Below the pieces are notes generated by a model. It searched no databases and was not told the origin of the DNA. It saw only the letters and a list, made by a program, of their open reading frames with translations. Below are positions 38,601 to 44,999 of a DNA stretch of 46,273 nt, in pieces. The position numbers and the translations under genes were made by a program. This DNA is from an uncultured Verrucomicrobiales bacterium (GTDB taxonomy: Bacteria > Verrucomicrobiota > Verrucomicrobiia > Verrucomicrobiales > Akkermansiaceae): NCBI GenBank assembly GCA_913060685.1, contig CAJXVQ010000002.1:1-46273 (forward strand). Direction: 5' to 3'. Positions within the stretch are counted from its first letter, which is position 1. Each line of letters begins with the position of its first letter.

Positions 38601-38983
38601 GCAAGATCGACCCGATCGGATTTGGTCTCGAAAACTTCGACGCCGCCGGCAAGTGGCGCACGACAGACAGCCACCGCACCAAAGACAAAAGCGGCAGGAA
38701 CTGGAGAAAGGGAAAAACCTGGAAGATCGATCCCTCGGGCGCCTTCCACAAAGGCCCCAAGTTTGCCAGCTACCAGGAAATGCGCGACCTCATCGCAGCC
38801 CGTGAAAAAGACTTCTCCCGCGGCTTCACCGAACACCTCATCGAATACGCCCTGGGCCGACCCTTCGGCTTCACCGACGAAGATCTCGCTCTCGAGATCA
38901 CCTCAAAAGCGAAAGCAAAAAACTACTCAGTGAACGAGTTCATCCAAGCCCTCGTTCACAGCGAACCCTTCCACCGGAAATAA
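35630..38983 (+). CDS. DUF1587/DUF1595/DUF1592/DUF1588/DUF1585 secreted heme-motif protein with duplicated internal domain
   Basis: 1117 aa from the ATG at 35630, which starts a signal peptide (MNLFALTFLHLSLTPCLIAE). A PSCyt-like motif, CFECH, is at 37-41, DUF1587 at about 120-185, DUF1595 at about 696-756 and DUF1592 at about 767-896. DUF1588 follows at about 913-1011 with a second motif, CASCH (986-990), then DUF1585 at about 1041-1111. Between DUF1587 and DUF1595 are two copies of a roughly 110-residue domain (about 333-448 and 564-671). Both start PG(T/D)YKLR and contain VEG(S/T)P..RHF, REFA/RKFA, and end W(V/I)DWVE.EGP. Most relatives carry one such insert, which explains the large size. 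The role is unknown; two c-type heme motifs suggest electron transfer or heme binding in the periplasm together with the DUF1552 protein. Confidence 0.9.
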   Translation: MNLFALTFLHLSLTPCLIAERTPTFPEKHAPFIKKYCFECHDAFSEEGKVNLEDLPYQITNIKDAELWQKVLNAMNSGEMPPEDEPQPKNEEKADFLHDLANTMVAARKSLSDSGGEISMRRLNRREYRNTIEQLIGVKVDTSSLPSDGGSGTFDTVGASQFISSDQIEQYLKLGRSAIDELFERQAALTQESRVFRVEPEKTVNVQSLKKMAKMEETNKRYLLWKAEVDKAALDPENKKVMDELRKKFPGLDDRWRLRLYQNADLLKKGPDAKKFGFRDANAASFSNQGGYGRSYAYIKHYAGLPHSDRGTYLKLAWEIQRIDLTPKPKDLPPGTYKLRIRAGTVEGSPASRHFIEVGHPQRVNQVPAGFASLPLSSHQVTGTIENPEIIETTVEVGANTPREFAIQERRPTDRKSVRDTFNRGKRENGYGLPPAIWVDWVELEGPIAAAPSTWKQRREVEEHANRKVGGTYNGYFKGGNEQAKAFLKTGQPKKGIVDEKEAKFRIKQFEEHGPSYRRYLNNPLTQTGSFLTISEVNKNELIALPPEHPSGWLKTKHAVETLPPGDYKLRFRIGAVEGTPTERHFVDLGASPDKNQFTHLKTFQVTGSTDAPQTLELPITLTKDGPRKFALREKRDPKNDNKRYQTARKETGLGPDPALWIDWVEWEGPLNSSDGASNKLDWLVSSEADPNESSRARKIFEQFAIMAFRGARPDRDFIDRLSVIFESRRAKGDPFDLAIRLPLSVILASPGFLYLNEPAGESEHRTLTDRELAVRLSYFLWSAPPDQELLALAEQKELSQADILRQQVDRLIADPRSDEFVSGFVHQWLDMERLDFFQFDVSLHREFDESTRSAAREEVYQSFAHLLRDSKEGRMGKLLKSDYVFINGLLATYYDIDGVTGDEFRKVSLPADSPRGGLLGMAAIHAMGSDGVESSPVERGAWVLRHLLHDPPPPAPPNVPQISRLADKPLTTRERLAAHMEEAQCASCHRKIDPIGFGLENFDAAGKWRTTDSHRTKDKSGRNWRKGKTWKIDPSGAFHKGPKFASYQEMRDLIAAREKDFSRGFTEHLIEYALGRPFGFTDEDLALEITSKAKAKNYSVNEFIQALVHSEPFHRK

Positions 38984-39134
38984 ATATAGGATGCTGCCAT
39001 GCTTTGAAAATCACAGCCCCACTCCTTCCACGAAGACCCCGCACGGAAACTCACCGACCAAGAAATCGAGAAGATAAAACGCAAAGCCGCAAACCTAATG
39101 CGCCACCTCGAAAAGGTCAAAAGTAGCGCCCTAC

Positions 39135-39527
39135 CTACTCACTCGCCGGATTCACGAGAGTGATCGGAGATTTCGTGAATCCTCGGGGATCACGAGTCAC
39201 AATCGTCTCAGCCTGAACCGCGAGCGCCGACGCAATCTGCATCGCATCTTCTATATCTCCGCTGCTATGCGCTAAGGCAACGGCAAGATCTTTGTGCTCC
39301 ACGGGAGCGATCGTGCACACCTTGGTAATTTCTTGAATGAAGGTCAGTGCGTCCTCTTTTGTTTCCAACCTACCTAAAATATAGGCGAGATTGGAGACGG
39401 TGTGCCACGACAGAAAACAAGCGTGATTCTCAATCGCTTCCGAAAGAATCTCGTAAGATTTTGTGAAATGTGGCTCACGTCTTAAGGCCACATCAAGCAG
39501 GACATTGGTATCGAAAAATATCTTCAT
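39135..39527 (-). CDS. PIN-domain toxin (VapC-like)
   Basis: A 130-aa PIN-domain ribonuclease. It opens with KIFFDTNVLLDVALRREPH, giving the first metal-binding acid D6. SWHTVSNLAYIL follows, then DIEDAMQIASA with D91 and D94 as central acids, and TRDPRGF near the end (D113). Length and motif order match PIN_3 toxins. It would cut RNA to stop growth when the antitoxin is lost. The start codon overlaps the antitoxin stop by four bases (ATGA, 39524-39527). Confidence 0.88.
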   Translation of the reverse strand: MKIFFDTNVLLDVALRREPHFTKSYEILSEAIENHACFLSWHTVSNLAYILGRLETKEDALTFIQEITKVCTIAPVEHKDLAVALAHSSGDIEDAMQIASALAVQAETIVTRDPRGFTKSPITLVNPASE

Positions 39528-39814
39528 CCCTGCTCGGTGTATTTCTCCCAGATCGCCTGCCCTTTGGGGTCATCTTCAAAAGCTTTTTCGCCCTCCACCA
39601 TGGCAGGCCGCTTTCCCCACGAGTTCAGAAATTCCAAGGCATGCTTCTTCTCATCATCGGACGGAGTTTCTCCAAACTGCTCCTGATAGTCCTCAAATGA
39701 GATCACCACGGCAACAGGCCGCCCCTGCTTCTCAATCGTCACGGGCTCCTTCTGAGCCTTATTCATCAAGGCTCCAAAATGAGTCTTGGCTTCGGATGCG
39801 GAAATCGTCGTCAT
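39524..39814 (-). CDS. Phd/YefM-family antitoxin
   Basis: 96 aa from the ATG at 39814; upstream alternatives at 39832 and 39859 would place the start inside or next to the operator. The N terminus, MTTISASEAKTHFGALMNKAQKEPVTIEKQGRPVAVVISFEDY, is the Phd/YefM DNA-binding fold. The acidic C terminus would wrap and inhibit the PIN toxin. Such antitoxins usually repress their own promoter, and a 19-bp imperfect palindrome lies 28 bp upstream. Confidence 0.9.
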   Translation of the reverse strand: MTTISASEAKTHFGALMNKAQKEPVTIEKQGRPVAVVISFEDYQEQFGETPSDDEKKHALEFLNSWGKRPAMVEGEKAFEDDPKGQAIWEKYTEQG

Positions 39815-39841
39815 GCCGATACCGTAGCACATTTTAATCAA

Positions 39842-39860
39842 AATGGTCAATTTGATCATT
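39842..39860. promoter_or_regulatory. Predicted antitoxin operator palindrome
   Basis: AATGGTCAA - T - TTGATCATT forms a 19-bp palindrome with one mismatched pair, in an AT-rich stretch flanked on both sides by further AATCAAA sequences (39835-39869). It lies 28-46 bp upstream of the antitoxin ATG, where autoregulation by Phd/YefM proteins would be expected. Confidence 0.6.
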
Positions 39861-39892
39861 TAAATCAAAGAGCCAATATTGCCATTCTCCCA

Positions 39893-40098
39893 CCCCAACG
39901 GGGCAGACTAACGCAGCCCAGCGGGCTGGGTTTCTCTTCCCCTCAAACCACCAAGCCCTGTAGGGGCGATCTAACCTCCCGTGAACTTTCTCACTCCGAG
40001 ATCACCCCACCATTAGATCGCCCCTTCAGGGCTCCTCATTCTCCGCGTCCTGACACCCCACGCGTTGCGTGAGGCTACGTTAGATTGCCCCGTTGGGG
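39893..40098. repeat. Nested palindromic repeat block (REP/BIME-like)
   Basis: A roughly 206-bp unit in which small palindromes are arranged as a large inverted repeat. Outer arms 39893-39910 and 40081-40098 match inverted at 16 of 18 positions and each contains CCCCAACGGGG or its complement. Inner arms 39954-39974 and 40013-40033 match at 20 of 21. A third palindrome (AGCCC AGC GGGCT, about 39915-39927) is partly mirrored near 40056-40077. The centre is about 38 bp. No transposase is in the window. It resembles non-autonomous REP-like elements mobilised by RAYT transposases, but that link is inference. Confidence 0.7.
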
Positions 40099-40122
40099 CG
40101 CAAGATCACCTCCTTGACTCAC

Positions 40123-40144
40123 GATAGTATCACGTGATACTATC
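40123..40144. promoter_or_regulatory. Perfect 22-bp palindrome directly upstream of fic start
   Basis: The half-site GATAGTATCAC is followed directly by its exact reverse complement GTGATACTATC, with no spacer. It ends 5 bp before the GTG start codon of the Fic gene and occupies the place of a ribosome-binding site, none being visible. A bound dimer would block transcription or translation initiation. The Fic protein has a C-terminal winged-helix-like segment and is itself the best candidate ligand. Confidence 0.65.
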
Positions 40145-40149
40145 ACGCC

Positions 40150-41175
40150 GTGACTCCTCCCTTCACCATCACGCCCCTCATCCTCCGCTGGGTCAGCCAG
40201 ATCGAGCGACTGATCGGGCGGATCGAAGGCCTCGATCAACCCAAGCTCCAGCCTCATCTTCGCAAGACCAATCGCGTCCGCACCGTTCACGGGAGCCTTG
40301 CCATCGAGGGAAACACTCTCGACCTCGACCAAATCACCGCCCTCATGGAAGGAAAGCGCGTCCTCGGTCCACAGGAAGAAATCCGCGAAGTCCTCAATGC
40401 CATCCAAACCTACGATGACTTAGCCGCCTTCGATCCCCTCCAAGCCAAGTCTCTCCTCAAAGCCCACAAGCAAATGATGGAGGGCCTCATCCCAAATGCC
40501 GGGGAATGGCGCCGCAAAAATGTCGGCATCCTCAAAGGCTCCACCGTCTCCCACATCGCACCCCAGGCCGACCGCGTTCCCTACCTCATGGACGATCTTT
40601 TTGCCTTCCTCGCGAAAGACGACCTCCACCCCCTCATTCGCTCCAGCATCTTCCACTACGAGCTCGAATTCATCCATCCCTTCCAGGATGGAAATGGCCG
40701 CATCGGCCGCTTTTGGCAGAGTCTCCTTCTCTACCACTACCATCCCGCCTTCGAGTTCATCCCCATCGAATCCCTCATCAAGGATCATCAGCAGGAATAC
40801 TACCAAGCCCTGGAAAAATCCGACCGCGCCGGCGACTCAACCCACTTCGTCGAATTCTCTCTGGAAATGATCCACCGCGCCCTCGAAGACTTCCTCCAAA
40901 ACTTTAGCCCCAAACCACTCACCGCTGAAGAACGACTCGACCGCGCCGCACAGGAATTCTCCAAGCAAAAATTCTCCCGAAAAGACTACCTCGCCCTCTT
41001 CAAAACCATCTCCACCGCCACCGCGAGTCGCGATCTCAAACACGGCGTCGAATCCGGACTCCTCCAAAAGAAAGGAGCCAAAGCCCAAACGGCGTACGAA
41101 TTCAAAAAGCCCTCAGGGAAGCTTGGAGCGTCGCCCTCCATCTCACAAAATGAGATTCGGCCCGAATCTCCCTGA
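40150..41175 (+). CDS. Fic-family AMPylator with N-terminal inhibitory motif and C-terminal winged helix
   Basis: A 341-aa protein from a GTG start. The active-site loop HPFQDGNGRIGR (176-187) is complete, with catalytic His176, so transfer of AMP or another nucleotide moiety to hydroxyl groups is expected. The inhibitory helix motif SLAIEGN (S49 to N55, with E53) precedes the Fic core, making it a self-restrained class II Fic protein. The about 260-320 region, EERLDRAAQEFSKQKFSRKDYLALFKTISTATASRDLKHGVESGLLQKKG, looks like a winged helix-turn-helix domain. The combination usually indicates a chromosomal regulator or standalone toxin-like module. Its start abuts a perfect palindrome, suggesting autoregulation. 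The extreme C-terminal about 20 residues are low in conservation character. Confidence 0.9.
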   Translation: MTPPFTITPLILRWVSQIERLIGRIEGLDQPKLQPHLRKTNRVRTVHGSLAIEGNTLDLDQITALMEGKRVLGPQEEIREVLNAIQTYDDLAAFDPLQAKSLLKAHKQMMEGLIPNAGEWRRKNVGILKGSTVSHIAPQADRVPYLMDDLFAFLAKDDLHPLIRSSIFHYELEFIHPFQDGNGRIGRFWQSLLLYHYHPAFEFIPIESLIKDHQQEYYQALEKSDRAGDSTHFVEFSLEMIHRALEDFLQNFSPKPLTAEERLDRAAQEFSKQKFSRKDYLALFKTISTATASRDLKHGVESGLLQKKGAKAQTAYEFKKPSGKLGASPSISQNEIRPESP

Positions 41176-41226
41176 CGGAATAATCATTATGGAGTCTGAC
41201 TTACAACGAGTTAATCGGCCTCTTTT

Positions 41227-41259
41227 AAAACATGTCTGGCATGAATGGCATGTTTTTTT
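41227..41259 (+). terminator. Putative intrinsic terminator after fic
   Basis: AAAACATG (41227-41234) pairs perfectly with CATGTTTT (41249-41256) around a 14-nt loop and runs into further T residues. The stem is AT-rich, so strength is uncertain. It could also serve, on the other strand, the beta-helix gene ending at 41289. Confidence 0.4.
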
Positions 41260-41288
41260 GGGGGCGGAAGATTCTGGCGGGCTATGTT

Positions 41289-43160
41289 TCAGGGAGCGGT
41301 TTGAGCTCCGAAGCGGTAGTAGACGTTTGGAGAGGGCGGGTTTGGATCGGTGACGGTGATGCTGGTGGCTCCGACGAGGGCGCTGACTCCGGCCACCGGG
41401 GTGCTCGTAGCAGTCGGGCCGTCGTAGCGGTAGATCTCGGTGTAATTTTCCAGGTCCGTTGTCCGCTCAATGATCCAGCGGGTGTCGACTGCCGCGATGG
41501 GGTTGAAGCCGAAGGTGATTTCGATTTCGCCCGCGCCATTGGTGATGACTTCCGGGTTGTTGGGCGAAGCGGGATCGGAGATCAGGACGCCGGTGCCGAG
41601 GGCGTATTCGGCGCCGTTGGCTGTGGGGTCTTCGTCGGCATTACCGGAGAAGCTGGCATCCAGTCCTTCGCTGATCATCTCGGTGGCCCAGACGCCGTAG
41701 CCGGCGGCATTGCCGGACTCATAGGCTCCGATGTCGGGAGCGCCCACCCGGGTGAAGCTACGTTGATCGGTGAGGAGTGCGCTCGCTCCAGCGGCGTTGA
41801 TGGCTGGTGAGCCGGCGCGCAGCGCTATTGTCTGAGTGGACCCGCCGTAGTCGCCGAGTGGCGCGAGCAAGGGATCGATCGGATTGGCCGGCGTGCCCAC
41901 GAGCAAACCTTCGGGAAACGCCGTCTCAACCGATTCGTTGCTTCCGATGAGATTCGTGCCCGTTCCCGAGATCGGGCCGCTTCCGGTGTCACTTAGGATA
42001 TCGGCGGCCATAGGCGCGGAGTTACCAGCGACAATGCTATTTTCAATTTCTATAGCGCCCCCACTGATCCGAATCCCGCCTGCTGAGATCGTTGCGGTAT
42101 TATTGGCGACTGTGCTGTGCTTCAATCTGATGGTGGCTCCGTTTGTGTAGAGACCTCCCGCGCTATCTGCCTCATTGCCGCTCACGGTGCAATTCACCAG
42201 ATCGATCACCGCCGTCGGGCGGTAGCTGAATAGTGCCCCGCCCCCTGCTGTCGCCCTATTTCCCACGAGGGTGCAGCTCTGCATGGTCAGTGAACTGACA
42301 GTGTCTGCATAAACCGCCCCTCCAAGATATTCGCTGCCTTCCGTCATCGTAAGGTTGCTCAGAGACACCTCGCTCACTCCCGAGATGAGAAAGATGCGAG
42401 ACGCATCGTTGCCGGAAATCGTGATGCCGTCGGAGAGTGCAGAGGCATCGACGCTCAGGCTCTTATCCAGCGTCAGCTGGCTTCCGCCCAGCGTAATCGT
42501 CCCGCCGGAGAGCCCGGCATCAAAGTCCACGGTCTCGCCCGCCGCCGCATTGGCGATGGCCTGCCGCAGCGATCCCGGGACCGTGTCCGCCGTTAGGTAG
42601 GCCCGCTTGTCGGTGTGCACTGTGTGGCCCGTGGAGTCAGTGTAGTTGCGGGTATCGACGAGGAACAGACTTCCCGATGCCGCTGGGATTCCAGCCACCG
42701 CAAAACTAAGATTCCCGCCCAGCAACCCGGCATCGTCATCCATCGCAGCCACTTCGAACGTGTCGGTCAGTCGATCCCCAGCAACCCGTTGGTAGGAAAG
42801 GAACCCGGCATCGATTTGAGCCTGGGTAAACATCGCGCCCGCGCCTTGCGAGATCCCGTTCAGAAAGAGCGTCCCGTGGACCGGGCCAGTCACCAGCGTG
42901 AACGTGATGGTGCCGCCGCCCGTCACTTTGAGCATCGCCATGGTAATCGTGAACGAATCCCCCCCGGAATCCGTGATGCCCGTGTTGGCGATCAGGTCAG
43001 GGGCTCGCGTATCGACCGAGAATAGCGGCGTCGAGTCTTGGTAGTTCCGCGTGTCGAGGAGGAACGGAGTGGAGTCTCCGGAGGTCGCGTGAGCGAACGG
43101 CACCGCGACAAGCGATGCGATCGCCAACAGGATTTGGACGAATGGTTGGGGAAGTCTCAT
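41289..43160 (-). CDS. Secreted right-handed beta-helix protein with choice-of-anchor Q-type region
   Basis: A 623-aa protein with a signal peptide (about 1-26). Two related short segments follow, [12 protein letters not shown] (about 33-44) and [12 protein letters not shown] (about 165-177), each preceding a new section. Between them is a cadherin/CSPG-like beta domain ([17 protein letters not shown]). From about 195 a parallel beta-helix runs with repeated patterns such as [27 protein letters not shown] and [21 protein letters not shown] block typical of choice-of-anchor Q proteins follows ([23 protein letters not shown], about 440-462). The C-terminal about 130 residues are an Fn-like/autoanchoring region. 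It is probably an exported adhesin or polysaccharide-binding protein; no catalytic residues are apparent. It starts 222 bp after the DGR template repeat in the same direction. Confidence 0.83.
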   Translation of the reverse strand: MRLPQPFVQILLAIASLVAVPFAHATSGDSTPFLLDTRNYQDSTPLFSVDTRAPDLIANTGITDSGGDSFTITMAMLKVTGGGTITFTLVTGPVHGTLFLNGISQGAGAMFTQAQIDAGFLSYQRVAGDRLTDTFEVAAMDDDAGLLGGNLSFAVAGIPAASGSLFLVDTRNYTDSTGHTVHTDKRAYLTADTVPGSLRQAIANAAAGETVDFDAGLSGGTITLGGSQLTLDKSLSVDASALSDGITISGNDASRIFLISGVSEVSLSNLTMTEGSEYLGGAVYADTVSSLTMQSCTLVGNRATAGGGALFSYRPTAVIDLVNCTVSGNEADSAGGLYTNGATIRLKHSTVANNTATISAGGIRISGGAIEIENSIVAGNSAPMAADILSDTGSGPISGTGTNLIGSNESVETAFPEGLLVGTPANPIDPLLAPLGDYGGSTQTIALRAGSPAINAAGASALLTDQRSFTRVGAPDIGAYESGNAAGYGVWATEMISEGLDASFSGNADEDPTANGAEYALGTGVLISDPASPNNPEVITNGAGEIEITFGFNPIAAVDTRWIIERTTDLENYTEIYRYDGPTATSTPVAGVSALVGATSITVTDPNPPSPNVYYRFGAQTAP

Positions 43161-43381
43161 GATGGTTTGTGGTGATAGGGAAATGAATCGCCGGCCCGGG
43201 CCTTCGCGGCAGGCGAGCCTGCGGCTACCAGCCCGGGCGCGACTGTGTTGTTCGTTCCCCGCGCATGACGCGCAGGAAACAGGCCGTGGCCGGTGGGCTT
43301 TCTATCGGGTCGCCAGGCGGGTCCATGGACGCCGCCTGTTCCGCCCTGGTGCGCTTCCGGAGAAGGCGCCCCTCGCAGAAT

Positions 43382-43512
43382 CCCCCTCGCACTCCGAAAT
43401 CCGATGTTGTTGTTCTCGTTCACCGGATTGTTGTTGTTGCGATTGGCGCAGCGGAGGTTGTTCGTGTTGTTGTTCCACGAGCCGCCCCGCAGCACGCGCG
43501 CCCCGGAGGCTG
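43382..43512 (-). repeat. DGR template repeat (TR)
   Basis: A 131-bp segment aligning gap-free with the VR at 45006-45136. On the coding (minus) strand the core (43474 down to 43405) is a run of AAC/AAT codons in the VR frame: [27 protein letters not shown]. That is the signature of an adenine-mutagenised template. All 61 positions outside the core are identical to VR. The TR overlaps the last 93 bases of the RT gene (43420-43512). A GCGCTTC/GAAGGCGC imperfect hairpin lies at 43351-43369, 12 bp beyond the TR. Confidence 0.96.
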
Positions 43513-44580
43513 TCTTCCGACCGGGCCTAATTGTTCAGCGAGTTCGCGGCGCAAGTTGGCGACCAAGCCCGCGGTGTCTGCCTGCAAAGCGTGGCCACGC
43601 CAGCTCATCCAGCGCGCCGTCAGCGCTTCCTTTGTGAGGGTCCCTGCGGTGTATTGCCGCACGTTCCACCGCAGCCGCCGCCGTGCCGCGACCACGTTCG
43701 GACGGCAGAGGCGCTGCTTGCCCGGCCAGACCCGCTGGCCGAGGAAGGTCACCCCGTCTGCCACGCGGTGGGTGCGTGATTTGCCTGCGTGCAGCCGCAG
43801 CCTGACCTGTGCGAGACGCTCGACGATGGCTGCCCGCCATTCGCGCAGCTCGCCCTTGTCGTCCGAGAAGAGCAGGAAGTCATCAACGTAGCGCAGGTAG
43901 CCGTGGCAGTGGAGCTCCTGTTTCACCCAGTGGTCGAAGGGCGTGAGGTAGATGCCGCCGAACCACTGGCTGGTGAGGTTGCCGATCGGCAGCCCGACGC
44001 GGCGCTCCGCCGCCTCTGCCAGATCGTCGCCAGGGAAGAGATTGCAGACTGGCTCCTGCGGGTTGCTGTGATCGATGAGGGTGTCCATCAGCCACAGCGT
44101 GTCGCGGCAGCGGACGGTACGACGCACGATCTGTTTGAGGATCTCCAGGTCGATGCTGGGATAGAATTTGCGGATGTCGCATTTCAGTACGTAGCGGTAG
44201 CGCTTGGTCAATTCCCGGCAGCGCCGGATCGCGGCGTGGGTGCCCATGCCGTCCCGGTTCGAGTAAAGGTCGTGGATCATGCGCTTTTCAAACAACGGCA
44301 TCACCACCCGGCACAGCGCGTGGTGCACCACCCGGTCGCGGTAGGGCGCGGCACTGATGAGACGCCGCTTGGGCCGGTGGATGAACCGCTCCCGATAGTC
44401 GCCCGGTCGATAGGACTGCTCCACCAGCTCCCGGCGCAGCTGCAGGAGCTCCCGCTCGCGGCTCGTGCGGAACTCCCCGACATCGTGCCGCAAGCGCTTG
44501 CCACGCTCACAGCTCCGCGCCGCCAACAAGAGATTCTCGAAGGAGATGATCTGTGGGTAGAGCTGGTTGTAGGTCTTCAT
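43420..44580 (-). CDS. DGR reverse transcriptase
   Basis: A 386-aa group-II-intron-like RT of the DGR clade. The ATG at 44580 begins [29 protein letters not shown], the usual DGR RT opening; a 44604 extension overlaps avd and is rejected. The first catalytic aspartate is in [13 protein letters not shown] (D135), the DGR-typical [12 protein letters not shown] lies at about 196-207, and the YVDD box is at 231-234. [19 protein letters not shown] and [14 protein letters not shown] belong to the finger/thumb end. It would copy TR RNA into adenine-mutagenised cDNA with Avd. The recognisable protein ends near LAEQLG. The remaining about 34 residues, mostly read from the TR in another frame ([19 protein letters not shown]), include the stop codon inside the TR. 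This tail is unusual and probably non-essential. Confidence 0.96.
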   Translation of the reverse strand: MKTYNQLYPQIISFENLLLAARSCERGKRLRHDVGEFRTSRERELLQLRRELVEQSYRPGDYRERFIHRPKRRLISAAPYRDRVVHHALCRVVMPLFEKRMIHDLYSNRDGMGTHAAIRRCRELTKRYRYVLKCDIRKFYPSIDLEILKQIVRRTVRCRDTLWLMDTLIDHSNPQEPVCNLFPGDDLAEAAERRVGLPIGNLTSQWFGGIYLTPFDHWVKQELHCHGYLRYVDDFLLFSDDKGELREWRAAIVERLAQVRLRLHAGKSRTHRVADGVTFLGQRVWPGKQRLCRPNVVAARRRLRWNVRQYTAGTLTKEALTARWMSWRGHALQADTAGLVANLRRELAEQLGPVGRQPPGRACCGAARGTTTRTTSAAPIATTTIR

Positions 44581-44587
44581 GCTCAGT

Positions 44588-44929
44588 TTAGGCGGTGGCC
44601 GCATTCTTCAACCAGCCGCCGATCATGCGGCCGACCTCGTCGATCTTCTCCGACACCACTCCGTAGCGTTTGTGGCTGAAAAACTTCATGTCGTGCGCCA
44701 GACGGACCAAGTGGCGGGTCAGCTCCAGCAGCAGATTCGCTTCCTGCAGGTGCTCGCGCTTCTCGCGACTATAGTAGGCGCGGATGCAACGCTCCTGCAC
44801 GTCGAGCAACCGGGTCTGGATCCGGTCCGCCAACAGGAACTTCTGGTCACGCGGAAACTTGCCCAGCTGCGGGATGAGATAGAGCAGCAGATCGTGCAGC
44901 TTGGTCAGGACATTGTCGCTATTCGCCAT
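44588..44929 (-). CDS. avd: Accessory variability determinant (Avd), four-helix bundle protein
   Basis: A 113-aa basic helical protein matching the Avd/23S-IVP-like four-helix-bundle family, with LLLYLIPQLGKFPRDQKFLLADRIQ (about 14-38), LLELTRHLVRLAHDMKFFSHKRYG (about 67-90) and a C-terminal VSEKIDEVGRMIGGWLK. In characterised DGRs Avd forms a pentameric barrel that binds RT and the template RNA and is required for mutagenic cDNA synthesis. It ends 7 bp before the RT start and begins 70 bp after the target gene, so the three are probably one transcription unit. Confidence 0.94.
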   Translation of the reverse strand: MANSDNVLTKLHDLLLYLIPQLGKFPRDQKFLLADRIQTRLLDVQERCIRAYYSREKREHLQEANLLLELTRHLVRLAHDMKFFSHKRYGVVSEKIDEVGRMIGGWLKNAATA

Positions 44930-44955
44930 TTTCGCTTTTTGCTAAAAAATTCCGC

Positions 44956-44973
44956 CCGGGGGCAAGCCCCCGG
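44956..44973 (-). other. GC-rich hairpin downstream of VR (DGR cruciform or terminator)
   Basis: CCGGGGGC - TT/AA - GCCCCCGG is a perfect 8-bp stem, or a 7-bp stem with a 4-nt loop. It lies 32 bp past the 3' end of VR, between the target stop codon and avd. In the Bordetella phage DGR a hairpin just after VR enhances retrohoming, and this element has a comparable stem. On the coding strand it is followed after 7 nt by six T residues, so it could also attenuate transcription into avd. Confidence 0.6.
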
Positions 44974-44999
44974 AACCCCCAAGAGTAAAAGAAAAAAGG

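Noticed and set aside
39893-40098. CRISPR array
   Set aside because: Repeats are inverted and nested, not regularly spaced direct repeats; no cas genes.
41500-41700. A second VR in the beta-helix gene
   Set aside because: No similarity to TR and no LRGGSW or FRSARG-type ending.
43265-44679. Plus-strand frames across the DGR
   Set aside because: They are antisense to RT, TR and avd and lack family features.
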